Assembly (NCBI GenBank): GCA_018223375.1
Contig: JAGTTS010000004.1
Location: 1-64,000, forward strand
Direction of reading: 5' to 3'
DNA from: Clostridiaceae bacterium Marseille-Q3526
Lineage (GTDB): Bacteria > Bacillota > Clostridia > Lachnospirales > Lachnospiraceae
Length of the DNA stretch: 64,000 nt
Positions 1 to 7,462 of this stretch are shown here, one piece after another (within the stretch, counting starts at the first letter, position 1; each line of letters begins with the position of its first letter). The notes under the pieces are model-generated. The model saw nothing but the letters and a program-made list of their open reading frames with translations, did not search any database and had not been told where the DNA came from. The position numbers and the translations under genes are program-made.

Positions 1-23
1 GCTTTTCCAAAAATAATGAAAAA

Positions 24-46
24 GCAGGAGATTTTCGTTCTCCTGC
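24..46 (+). other. Hairpin just upstream of the Rpn gene
   Basis: Seven-base arms GCAGGAG and CTCCTGC flank a 9-base loop. The 3' arm lies directly before the Shine-Dalgarno sequence AAGGAGG of the next gene. No T-run follows, so it is not a normal terminator. It could modulate ribosome access or be the end of an upstream transcript. Confidence 0.4.
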
Positions 47-58
47 GAAGGAGGACAA

Positions 59-841
59 ATGAATACGGAAAGAAATGGAGCAAGAGGAACAGGATTTGTA
101 TCTGAATCTGCGCCTGGTTCTGCGCTGCCAGCCAGAAGAGATTACAAGGACACGATTTTTCGCCGGCTGTTTCAGGACAGGGAAAATCTGCTGAGTCTGT
201 ACAATGCTGTAAACCGCACATCGTATACGGACGCGGAGGATTTGACGGTAGTCACACTGGAGAACGCGGTGTACATGAACATGAAAAACGATGTGGCTTT
301 TTTACTGGACAACAGGCTGAGTCTCTATGAGCACCAGTCTACCTGGAATCCTAATATGCCGCTGCGCGATTTATTTTATGTATCCAGGACGTATCAGGGC
401 CTGGTGAAGGATGAAACGCTGTATTCTTCTAAGAGACTGCGGCTTCCGGCTCCTCATTTTCTGGTATTTTACAATGGAACAGAAGAGAGGGAAGAGCGAA
501 GCGTTCTGAAACTGTCGGATTCCTTTGAATACGCGGAGACTCAGAAGGAAGAACCCAATCTGGAACTGAAGGTGCTGGTATTAAATATTAACCAGGGAAA
601 TAATAAGGAACTGCTGGAGGTGTGCCGGACGCTGAGGGAATATATGATTTTTGTAGACCGAATCCGCCTTTACACGAAAACCATGGAGTTAGACACAGCG
701 GCAGAGAGGGCGGTAGACGAGTGTATCCATGAGGGAGTATTGTCGGACTTTCTTAGGAAAAATCGAGGGGATTCCATCGAACAGACACGACATACGCATG
801 AATTGTTTTCCTTCCTCTTTTTCAAAATATCTTGTTTTTAA
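59..841 (+). pseudogene. Rpn-family recombination-promoting nuclease / putative transposase, 3' end replaced by an insertion sequence
   Basis: The reading frame encodes a PD-(D/E)XK-type protein of the Rpn (transposase_31-like) family. The N-terminal DYKDTIFRRLF signature is near residue 28, and the nuclease core shows D78 followed by E91-x-Q93 (YEHQS). The start at 59 has a good AAGGAGG at correct spacing. The chromosomal frame runs to codon 242 (IEQ); the last ~18 residues are read from the left end of an insertion sequence and stop inside it. Removing the element and one copy of the target duplication restores a frame of about 267 codons, ending at a TGA near 2121. The restored tail does not resemble the usual charged tail I associate with this family, so the gene may have been decayed before insertion. 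Rpn proteins are nucleases that raise recombination; whether this shortened form is active is unknown. Confidence 0.75.
776..785 (+). repeat. Target site duplication, left copy
   Basis: ATCGAACAGA is directly repeated at 2038-2047 and brackets the insertion sequence exactly. A 10-bp duplication is within the 8-10 bp usual for the ISAs1 family. Confidence 0.9.
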
Positions 842-2037
842 AAATTTAATACCTGTTCCAAAAACTCTGCTGGGTTCATACTGATTACAAATCGTTTCTT
901 TTTCATGGACAGATTGGGACGGAAAATCTCTACCATTTTCAATATACTTAAACACCATTTCCTTATGGTGTTCAAATTTTCCGCTGCCTGCTTATCCAGC
1001 GTTGTATTAGCATCTTCCTTAAATGTTACATCCAACTGCCAATGCATACTTTCTACACTCCAATGGCCTCTCACTGCACGGCTAAACAGCTCAATGTCTT
1101 CATTTAGGCTGCTGATATAATAACGGAACTCTTTTTTCTCCTGACCGTCTTTTCGAATCGTCTTTTCTTCCATCCCAATACTTTTTAGCCCTTTCCAGTC
1201 CTTCTTCTGAGGCAGCCAGCCAATTTCTTTCGTCTGGTAATATTCTCGGATTTCTAATTGACTGTGGGCTTTTTCAATTGTTTTTTTATATTTTCCCTTC
1301 TTACGCAGTTCTTCTTTTATCTCGGCATCGTTCAGGTACAAACTCACATCCTCATGCAGCGTCCTCTGGTTTTCCTTTAACGCCAGTACATAGTCTCCTC
1401 GTTTTAAACGGATCTTCTCGGCTATGGCTGTCTGCGTTCCCATGGCATCGATCGTCACAACCTGGCCTTTGATCCGGATTTTCTCCAGCAATTCCGGTAT
1501 TGCTGTAATCTCATTACTCTTGGTATTTACCACCTTCTGACCAAGGCTGAAGCCATCTTCCTTACTCCAGGCCGTTATGATATGGTTCGGTTTTCCTTCT
1601 TTTCTTTTATTGGAACGCATCGTTTTTCCATCAATGCAGATCAGTTTACGCAATACTTCCCCTTCGTTTTGATTCAATAATTCCTGCCATTTACCATAAA
1701 GCTGCTGCAAGATTTCTGGTGACAGCATTCCAAATACACGGCAAAGTGTATCATGAGACGGAATTCCGTTTTTCAATTCAATATATTTTTTCAAATATGC
1801 TTCATGATAATGGGCAAAGTATTCCATTTCCACCCAGTCATCCACATTTGCAAGCGCAGCAAACAAAACAATCACGATTATGTCCTTCAGCTTATGCCGT
1901 ACTTTCGTCTGCTGACGCTTATCTTCAATATAATCCATCCATTCTAACAATTCATCCATAGCAAACCCCCTTTTTCTTTTTATCATACCAGAAAAAGGGG
2001 ATTTGTTCACAATTTATTTACTCATGCGTTTGTCCTG
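786..2037 (-). mobile_element. Complete ISAs1-family insertion sequence (1252 bp)
   Basis: The ends are imperfect inverted repeats. The left end reads CACGACATACGCATGAAT and the complement of the right end reads CAGGACAAACGCATGAGT, 15 of 18 matching. The element carries one transposase gene on the minus strand and is flanked by the 10-bp direct repeat ATCGAACAGA. Intact ends, an intact transposase and a perfect target duplication indicate a recent insertion and a potentially mobile copy. Confidence 0.9.
838..1959 (-). CDS. ISAs1-family DDE transposase
   Basis: A 373-residue DDE transposase that cuts and joins the ends of the surrounding element. Catalytic acids can be placed at D110 (ICIDGKT), D171 (VTIDAMG) and E303 (HWSVESMHWQLD), the arrangement of the DDE_Tnp_ISAs1 family; the N-terminal DUF4372-like region with KVRHKL and PSHDTLCRVF is also typical. 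I placed the start at the ATG preceded by AAGGGGG rather than 51 bases upstream, where there is no ribosome binding site. The frame has no internal stop or frameshift, so it is probably functional. Its 3' end overlaps by 4 bp the out-of-frame end of the interrupted Rpn gene. Confidence 0.93.
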   Translation of the reverse strand: MDELLEWMDYIEDKRQQTKVRHKLKDIIVIVLFAALANVDDWVEMEYFAHYHEAYLKKYIELKNGIPSHDTLCRVFGMLSPEILQQLYGKWQELLNQNEGEVLRKLICIDGKTMRSNKRKEGKPNHIITAWSKEDGFSLGQKVVNTKSNEITAIPELLEKIRIKGQVVTIDAMGTQTAIAEKIRLKRGDYVLALKENQRTLHEDVSLYLNDAEIKEELRKKGKYKKTIEKAHSQLEIREYYQTKEIGWLPQKKDWKGLKSIGMEEKTIRKDGQEKKEFRYYISSLNEDIELFSRAVRGHWSVESMHWQLDVTFKEDANTTLDKQAAENLNTIRKWCLSILKMVEIFRPNLSMKKKRFVISMNPAEFLEQVLNF

Positions 2038-2047
2038 ATCGAACAGA
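2038..2047 (+). repeat. Target site duplication, right copy
   Basis: Second copy of ATCGAACAGA, immediately right of the insertion sequence. It continues the interrupted Rpn reading frame in phase. Confidence 0.9.
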
Positions 2048-2160
2048 AGGCAGCCGTTGCTATTTCTGCTTTCTTCTATTATAATAGGACTTCGGGCAGC
2101 GCGCCTGTACAGGCGCTGTGACGATTCCATATAAAATGAAATATAGCGGAGGAAAATCCA

Positions 2161-2973
2161 TTGAATCAATATGAGATTATTGTACTTGACCTGGACGGAA
2201 CCTTGACGAACAGGGACAAGGTGATTACGCCGAAGACGAAGGCGGCCCTTCTGGAAATTCAGAGGCGGGGGAAGAAAAAAGTGCTGGCTTCCGGACGGGC
2301 TACTCAGGGGGGCATGCCTCTGGCGAAGGAACTGGAGCTTGACCAGTATGGAAGCTATATCCTCTCCTACAACGGGGGGATGATTACGGACTGCAGCACA
2401 GGCGAGGTGATTTTTTCACGCCTGCTTCCAGTGGAGGCAAATCAGAAAATTGTGGAGCTGGCAGAGGATGAGAGAGTTGATTTCCTGACCTACGAAAAGG
2501 ATGTGATTATCACAAATAATAAGGATTGTCCATATGGGCTGATTGAGCAGAAAATCAATGGAATGGAGATACGGCAGATTGAGGATATGAAGTCTCATCT
2601 GGACTTTCCAGTGCCTAAATTCCTGTTTTTAGATGACGGAGATTATTTGGCCATGGTGGAGCCGAGAGTGAAGGCCGCCCTTGGCAGCAGGTTCAGCGTT
2701 TACCGTTCTGAGCCGTTTTTTCTGGAGATTCTCCCGAAAGGAATCGATAAGGCGGCTTCTTTGGAACGCCTGCTGGCGCATATCGGCATGACGAGGGAAC
2801 AGATGATTGCCTGCGGCGACGGGTACAATGATTTGACGATGATTCAGTACGCCGGACTGGGTGTTGCTATGGAAAACGCGGTGCTTCCTGTGCGCAAGGC
2901 GGCGGATTTTATCACATATTCCAATAATGACGACGGCGTGGCCCATGTGGTGGAGAAGTTCATGATGGACTAG
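2161..2973 (+). CDS. Cof-type HAD-superfamily phosphatase
   Basis: A 270-residue haloacid dehalogenase-like hydrolase of the Cof/YidA subgroup, which removes phosphate from sugar phosphates or similar metabolites in the cytoplasm. Motif I DLDGT is at residues 10-14 (D10 nucleophile, D12 acid/base) and motif IV GDGYNDLTMI is near residue 219. Between them lies the large C2-type cap typical of Cof proteins. The start is TTG at 2161, with GGAGGAAA upstream; no better ATG is in frame. The exact substrate cannot be read from sequence because this family is promiscuous. Confidence 0.88.
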   Translation: MNQYEIIVLDLDGTLTNRDKVITPKTKAALLEIQRRGKKKVLASGRATQGGMPLAKELELDQYGSYILSYNGGMITDCSTGEVIFSRLLPVEANQKIVELAEDERVDFLTYEKDVIITNNKDCPYGLIEQKINGMEIRQIEDMKSHLDFPVPKFLFLDDGDYLAMVEPRVKAALGSRFSVYRSEPFFLEILPKGIDKAASLERLLAHIGMTREQMIACGDGYNDLTMIQYAGLGVAMENAVLPVRKAADFITYSNNDDGVAHVVEKFMMD

Positions 2974-2994
2974 CCTGTATCAGAAGAACAGATA

Positions 2995-3030
2995 GATCGT
3001 CTGAGAGGCTTATAGGAAAGGATCGTCTGA
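2995..3030 (+). repeat. Short direct repeat GATCGTCTGA
   Basis: GATCGTCTGA occurs at 2995-3004 and 3021-3030 in the gap between the phosphatase and the EamA gene. The second copy is followed by a T6 run (near 3040), but I could not fold a convincing terminator stem. Confidence 0.4.
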
Positions 3031-3062
3031 CGCCTGCCGTTTTTTATAAGGGGATGAGAAAA

Positions 3063-3479
3063 ATGTGGCTTATTTATGCAGCTGGTTCAGCTGTATTTGC
3101 AGCTTTGACCTCTGTTTTGGCTAAGATTGGCATCGACGGTGTGAATTCCAACCTGGCAACAGCAATACGCACGTTTGTAGTTTTAATTATGGCATGGGGG
3201 ATTGTCTTTTTGACAGGAGGGCAGCACGGAATAGGGGAGATCGGCAAAAAAAGCTGGCTGTTTTTAATTTTGTCGGGGCTGGCGACAGGCGCTTCATGGC
3301 TTTGCTATTACAGAGCCATTCAGATTGGCCAGGTATCCAAGGTGGTTCCCATTGATAAACTGAGTGTTGTTATCACTTTAATTCTTTCCTTTGTGCTGCT
3401 CCATGAGCAGTTTACATGGAAATCAGGAGTCGGCGCGTTTTTGATTACCGTGGGAACACTGATAATGGCTTGGCCATAG
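3063..3479 (+). CDS. Single-domain EamA (DMT-superfamily) transporter
   Basis: A 138-residue, very hydrophobic inner-membrane protein with about four or five membrane segments and one EamA domain. The loop AIQIGQVSKVVPIDKLSVV and the following LSFVLLHE are hallmarks of the short EamA transporters found in many Firmicutes; full-length members have two such domains, so this one probably works as a dimer. Drug/metabolite transporters export small metabolites; the substrate here is unknown. An ATG at 3054 lies directly against the AAGGGG motif, so I chose the ATG at 3063, which has a 9-base spacing. Confidence 0.82.
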   Translation: MWLIYAAGSAVFAALTSVLAKIGIDGVNSNLATAIRTFVVLIMAWGIVFLTGGQHGIGEIGKKSWLFLILSGLATGASWLCYYRAIQIGQVSKVVPIDKLSVVITLILSFVLLHEQFTWKSGVGAFLITVGTLIMAWP

Positions 3480-3552
3480 ACACTTCTGAAACTGTATGAT
3501 GTATGTTTAATGACAGGTAAGAGTTTATTTTCCTTAGAAAGTGGAGGGAAAA

Positions 3553-4398
3553 ATGTATCAAGTATTTTCATTTAAGAATACCAATGAAGCAGCTCCCTAT
3601 ATGGATGAAAAAATTCTCCAGTATATTGACGAGCAGATTACAGACAGCTATGAGTGCTTTAAAGATTGCGACATTCTTGCGTTTGACTGGTACGATGTTC
3701 AAAGTGAGCGAACGGAAGATTTTAAAATGCTTTTGTATTTGAATGAAGCGGATTTGCTGATATTTTGTGAAACTGATGAGGCGGAAGAAAAGGCCAATAT
3801 GATTCTGCATGCGATGACAGAAGAAGAGAAGTCAACAAACGAGAAGGGTTTTTATCACTTTTTCGCGCTGCTGTTAAAGGAAGATATGGACTTTCTAAAT
3901 AGCCTGGAGGAAGAAATCAGCATAAATGAAGATCTGGTTCTGTCTGGTGGAAAGGCGGCTTATCTGAAACATATTACCGCATGGAGGCAGGAATTATTAC
4001 GTTTGAAACGGTACTATGAACAATTGAACTTTATTTTTGACGAAATGGCTATGAACGATAATCATCTGTTCAGTAAGGACGGTGTTCGTAGATTGATGAC
4101 TTTAAGAAATCGTACAGATCGTTATTTAAGTTCCGTTAAAAACCTGCAGGAAATGGTGTCCCAGCTTCGGGAAGCTTATCAGTCCCAGCTGTCTATTGAA
4201 CAGAATGATCTAATGAAAGTTTTTACGGTGGTGACAGTTATATTCCTTCCGCTTTCGCTTCTGGTTGGGTGGTATGGGATGAATTTCTCCAATATGCCGG
4301 AATTGGAATGGAACTATGGATATCCGGCAGTGATACTGGTAAGTATTTGTGTTTCAGCTGTGTTGATATGGAAATTTAAAAAGAAAAAATGGTTATAA
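3553..4398 (+). CDS. CorA-family divalent cation (magnesium) transporter
   Basis: A 281-residue CorA-like protein. The long acidic and helical cytoplasmic N-terminal part is followed by two C-terminal membrane segments; the signature YGMNF (GMN motif of the CorA pore) is at about residue 241, at the end of the first segment, and the tail is the lysine-rich KFKKKKWL. CorA proteins form pentameric Mg2+/Co2+ channels. An upstream in-frame GTG at 3541 overlaps the ribosome binding site GGAGGG, so the ATG at 3553 is preferred. It stands as its own transcription unit between the EamA gene and hsp20. Whether it imports or exports is not visible. Confidence 0.87.
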   Translation: MYQVFSFKNTNEAAPYMDEKILQYIDEQITDSYECFKDCDILAFDWYDVQSERTEDFKMLLYLNEADLLIFCETDEAEEKANMILHAMTEEEKSTNEKGFYHFFALLLKEDMDFLNSLEEEISINEDLVLSGGKAAYLKHITAWRQELLRLKRYYEQLNFIFDEMAMNDNHLFSKDGVRRLMTLRNRTDRYLSSVKNLQEMVSQLREAYQSQLSIEQNDLMKVFTVVTVIFLPLSLLVGWYGMNFSNMPELEWNYGYPAVILVSICVSAVLIWKFKKKKWL

Positions 4399-4462
4399 TT
4401 CGCTTTCAAAGGAAAGGCCATAAGTGATCACAAAAAATTCACAAAAAAAACAGCGATCAGTC

Positions 4463-4491
4463 TTGACAACTGTTAATATGCGTGTTATAAC
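4463..4491 (+). promoter_or_regulatory. Sigma-A promoter of hsp20 (extended -10)
   Basis: TTGACA at 4463-4468, a 17-bp spacer, and TATAAC at 4486-4491 preceded by TG one base upstream (extended -10). This is close to ideal and should be strong. The predicted transcript has a leader of about 110 bases before the hsp20 start. Confidence 0.85.
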
Positions 4492-4494
4492 ACG
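4481..4494 (+). promoter_or_regulatory. Perfect palindrome covering the hsp20 -10 box
   Basis: CGTGTTATAACACG is a perfect 14-bp palindrome that contains the whole -10 hexamer. A dimeric repressor bound here would block polymerase. It is not a CIRCE element (no TTAGCACTC arms) and I do not recognise the regulator. Confidence 0.6.
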
Positions 4495-4605
4495 GATAGA
4501 ACAGAGGGAAGGAGAAATAAGGAGAAATGAATAGACAAAGATTTCGCTTTTCTCCTAGACTTCTGGTTAACAATTTAGCTTTAACACAAAAAGGAGCGAT
4601 GACTT

Positions 4606-5082
4606 ATGATGTTGCCTAGAGTTTTTGGTGAAAGTTTATTTGATGATTTGTTTGATGACTTTTGGGATTTTCCGTCGCTGGATGATAAAGCGATGCGTAA
4701 AGCAGAGCGCAAGCTGTATGGACATCATGTAGCAAAAATGATGAAGACGGATGTGAAGGAACATGATGACCATTATGAGGTAAACATTGACCTGCCTGGT
4801 TTCAAGAAAAATGAGATTTCCCTGGAGCTGAAAGAGGGCTATCTGGTGATTAACGCTGCAAAGGGGCTTGACAAAGACGGAGAGAATAAAAAAACAGGTA
4901 AATTTGTCCGCCGGGAGCGTTATGCAGGCAGCATGAGCAGAGCTTTCTATGTGGGAGAGAATTTAAAGCAGGAAGATGTTCATGCGAAATATGAAAATGG
5001 TGTATTGAAGTTAAACATTCCAAAGGCTGAGGAGGCAAAGAAGGAGGCAGAGGCAAACAAGTATATTGCCATCGAGGGATAA
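4606..5082 (+). CDS. hsp20: Hsp20 / alpha-crystallin small heat-shock protein
   Basis: A 158-residue small heat-shock protein, an ATP-independent holdase that keeps unfolding proteins soluble as large oligomers. A flexible acidic and aromatic N-terminal arm (residues 1-45, rich in D and F) precedes the alpha-crystallin domain (about 48-140), with VNIDLPGFKKNEISLELK and the C-terminal signature YENGVLKLNIPK. The start is the first of two ATGs, 9 bases from AAGGAG. It is monocistronic, bounded by its own strong promoter and a terminator. The palindrome on its -10 box suggests heat or stress de-repression, but no CIRCE or other known heat-shock operator is visible. Confidence 0.95.
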   Translation: MMLPRVFGESLFDDLFDDFWDFPSLDDKAMRKAERKLYGHHVAKMMKTDVKEHDDHYEVNIDLPGFKKNEISLELKEGYLVINAAKGLDKDGENKKTGKFVRRERYAGSMSRAFYVGENLKQEDVHAKYENGVLKLNIPKAEEAKKEAEANKYIAIEG

Positions 5083-5100
5083 ATAGAAAGAGGATAATAA

Positions 5101-5157
5101 AGGCTCTGGAGCTGTTTTTCTGTAATGGGAAACAGAATATCCAGGGCCTTTTTTATT
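5101..5157 (+). terminator. Intrinsic terminator after hsp20
   Basis: A 10-bp stem (AGGCTCTGGA with TCCAGGGCCT, one G-U pair) has an inner CTGTTT/AAACAG extension and is followed by a T-rich tract. It lies 18 bases after the hsp20 stop codon. Confidence 0.9.
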
Positions 5158-5266
5158 TTATGTAAAATTTTTTATTCTTCCAGCTTCGAATACAGGAAAA
5201 CTGGCTATTTTGACAAAACCTGTATGGATATAAATGAAAATATATAGAAAACTGCTAAAAAATAAC

Positions 5267-5295
5267 TTGCGCCGGAAATAAAAAAGTGTTAGTAT
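5267..5295 (+). promoter_or_regulatory. Sigma-A promoter of the ROK sugar operon
   Basis: TTGCGC at 5267-5272, exactly 17 bp, TAGTAT at 5290-5295. The operator palindrome begins at the next base, so transcription would start inside it. Confidence 0.75.
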
Positions 5296-5320
5296 TTAGT
5301 TAGTCCACTGGACTAACTAA
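5296..5320 (+). promoter_or_regulatory. Operator palindrome, probably for the ROK repressor
   Basis: Perfect 11-bp inverted arms TTAGTTAGTCC and GGACTAACTAA are separated by 3 bp. The site covers the expected transcription start directly after the -10 box and lies about 55 bp before the ROK gene. ROK repressors bind such dyads and release them when a sugar binds, so autoregulation of the operon is the simplest reading. Assignment to this ROK protein is inference. Confidence 0.75.
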
Positions 5321-5377
5321 TTAAACATATGTGTTCACTGGAGATAGAACTAACAGAGAAAACAAGGGGGGATGGAT

Positions 5378-6574
5378 TTGCTCAGTCAGCAGACAATCAA
5401 GGCGGAGAATAAGAAAAAGCTGTATCAGCTGATCTCAGGGAATTCCGGGATATCCAGAGCCTGTCTTGCCTCCGTGACGTCTCTCAGCAAGACGACCGTA
5501 TCTTTTTTAATAGAGGAACTGATCCAGGAAGGCAGAATTGTCGATCAGGGCAGCATTGAAAGCGGAAGAAAAGGGAGACGCCCTAACAGCCTGTCTGTGA
5601 ACAGCCGCGACTGTGTGATTGTATTGAACTGGAGGCGCCATGAAATATGGCTTTCTCTTGTGTCAGCTGCCTTTGAAATAGAAGCTCAGGAGCGTGAGAG
5701 CGCAGAGCCGGAGACACTGGGAGCGAAAGCCCTGGCGGAGAAGATTTTATCTTTTATTAGACGCTATACAGAAGACAGAAGTGTTCTTGGCATCTGCATT
5801 ACAGTACCTGGAATGATTGACAGCGCCAGACACCAGATTATTTCTATGGTATTAGCGCTTTCAGAGGAAGGACTGATTGACGAAATCAGGAGGCTGATTC
5901 CGGAGTATCCTATTTCTGTTCTCAATGATACGGCCTGTATGGCCTATGCAGAGCAGGCCTTCGGAGAGATGGAAGAGGACAGCTATTTATATGTAAATAT
6001 TAATGAAGGAATTGGTGCAAGCCTGGTGCAGAATGCCAGGATTCTTCATGGCGGTACTGGCATGGGGACCCAGCTGGGGCATTTTTCCATTGACAGAAAT
6101 GGAAAGAGATGCCGCTGTGGAAACAGAGGATGCCTGGAAAACAGGATTGGTGAGCTGGCTCTGCCAGAGAGGATTCTGGAAAACGGTCTTAATATTCCTC
6201 TTCCGGGAAAAGAGGAGGGAAGCAGGATTTTATTCCGGGATATCGGGCAGATGGCTGGTGAAGGAAATGGGGAGGCTGAAAAGCTGATAAAAATTCTGGC
6301 ATCAGATTTGAGTTTTGCCCTTGGAAATTTTATTACTGTGCTTCATCCTGATTCTGTGGTGATCGGAGGAATGGCCAGAAAGCTGGGAGAAACATTTTTA
6401 GAGGAGATTATTTCTGATTTAAAAGAAACGGGATTTCAGTTTTTCCTGGATAGTCTGGATATCCGGTTTGCAGGACTGGGTGAGGAAGCGATTTTGACAG
6501 GAGCAGCCAGGTATTACATTGATACGCATTACAACTTTCAGGAGGATCTGACAGGCAAACTGTTTTTAGGGTAG
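5378..6574 (+). CDS. ROK-family transcriptional repressor of the sugar operon
   Basis: About 400 residues: an N-terminal winged-helix DNA-binding domain (residues ~10-65, with ISRACLASVTSLSKTTVSFLI) followed by a ROK sugar-binding/kinase-like fold. The zinc motif CRCGNRGCLE of ROK proteins is near residue 247, preceded by GHFSIDRNG. Because it has the DNA-binding domain it is a repressor of the NagC/XylR kind rather than a sugar kinase. Six catabolic genes follow on the same strand. The ATG at 5372 touches the GGGGGG ribosome binding site, so the TTG at 5378 is a likelier start; this is uncertain. The palindrome upstream is its probable operator. Confidence 0.88.
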   Translation: MLSQQTIKAENKKKLYQLISGNSGISRACLASVTSLSKTTVSFLIEELIQEGRIVDQGSIESGRKGRRPNSLSVNSRDCVIVLNWRRHEIWLSLVSAAFEIEAQERESAEPETLGAKALAEKILSFIRRYTEDRSVLGICITVPGMIDSARHQIISMVLALSEEGLIDEIRRLIPEYPISVLNDTACMAYAEQAFGEMEEDSYLYVNINEGIGASLVQNARILHGGTGMGTQLGHFSIDRNGKRCRCGNRGCLENRIGELALPERILENGLNIPLPGKEEGSRILFRDIGQMAGEGNGEAEKLIKILASDLSFALGNFITVLHPDSVVIGGMARKLGETFLEEIISDLKETGFQFFLDSLDIRFAGLGEEAILTGAARYYIDTHYNFQEDLTGKLFLG

Positions 6575-6588
6575 AAGGAGGAGAAGAT

Positions 6589-7401
6589 ATGGAACGTGTG
6601 ATTGCCGTTAATTCAAACTGTTACCATGGGTATGGGATTTTTGAATGTCTGGAGGGAATACACAAGGCTGGTTTTCACTATGTGGAACTGACAGCCACCA
6701 AGGGCTGGACTGAGCATGTATTTCCGGATCAGAGTTTTGAGTTTCTTACATCAGTAAAGGACAGGATGGAGGAGCTGTTTTTAACGCCTGTTGCACTCAG
6801 CGGCCACTGTAATCTGATGGACCGGGAGCGTCTTCAGGATTTTATCATGAATATCCGCCTGGCAGGATTTTTCGGCTGCCAGTACATTGTGTCGTCCGTG
6901 GGGGAGGCGCACCTGGCAGATCGGACAAAGACCGGGGCACAGGAAGCAGCTGAGAATATCAGGGAGCTTCTGCCGTGGCTGGAGCAGTATGATCTGATGC
7001 TGGTTCTGGAAACTCATGGAGAGCATGGAACAGGAAAAGCAGTAAAAGAGATTGCGGACCTGGTAGGCTCAGAGAGAGTCAGAGTGGCTTATGATACGGC
7101 CAATGTGATCTTCTACGGCGGCGTGAATCCGGCAGAGGAGATCGAGGACTGTATGGATGCTGTGTCCTATATCCACCTGAAAGATAAGGATGGGGAGGAT
7201 AAGGAGTGGAATTTCCCGGCTCCCGGAAAAGGAAAAGTAGATTTCCCTCGGTTGTTTCAAACACTTGAAAAGGCGAGAAACAACAGTCCGTTCAGTATCG
7301 AAATTGAATTTACACCGGATGGAGCAGGAAGCCTGGAAGCAGTAAACCAGGCGGTGCAGGATGCGGCTGATTACCTGAAGGGACAGGGATTTAAACTTTA
7401 A
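6589..7401 (+). CDS. Sugar phosphate isomerase/epimerase (xylose-isomerase-like TIM barrel), first of two in the operon
   Basis: A 270-residue AP-endonuclease-2-like TIM barrel, the fold of xylose isomerase, inosose dehydratase and hexulose epimerases. Likely metal ligands can be read as LVLETHGEHGTG, VAYDTANV, SYIHLKDKD and the C-terminal SIEIEF. Enzymes of this fold isomerise, epimerise or dehydrate sugars and keto-sugars in the cytoplasm. It follows the ROK gene by 14 bp behind AAGGAGGAG, so it belongs to the operon. The pathway substrate is unknown; a second, distinct member closes the same operon. Confidence 0.8.
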   Translation: MERVIAVNSNCYHGYGIFECLEGIHKAGFHYVELTATKGWTEHVFPDQSFEFLTSVKDRMEELFLTPVALSGHCNLMDRERLQDFIMNIRLAGFFGCQYIVSSVGEAHLADRTKTGAQEAAENIRELLPWLEQYDLMLVLETHGEHGTGKAVKEIADLVGSERVRVAYDTANVIFYGGVNPAEEIEDCMDAVSYIHLKDKDGEDKEWNFPAPGKGKVDFPRLFQTLEKARNNSPFSIEIEFTPDGAGSLEAVNQAVQDAADYLKGQGFKL

Positions 7402-7462
7402 GCAGGAAAAGAAACGGTCTGCGTCAGCAGATTATATAAATTTTAAGAGGAGGTATTTCAAC

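Noticed and set aside
4441..4605. CIRCE element upstream of hsp20
   Set aside because: No TTAGCACTC / GAGTGCTAA arms present; the palindrome on the -10 box has another sequence.
7402..7462. Hairpin TCTGC-GTCA-GCAGA between the TIM barrel and the lipoprotein gene as an attenuator
   Set aside because: Stem of only five pairs with no T-run; at most a weak processing site that could favour lipoprotein mRNA.
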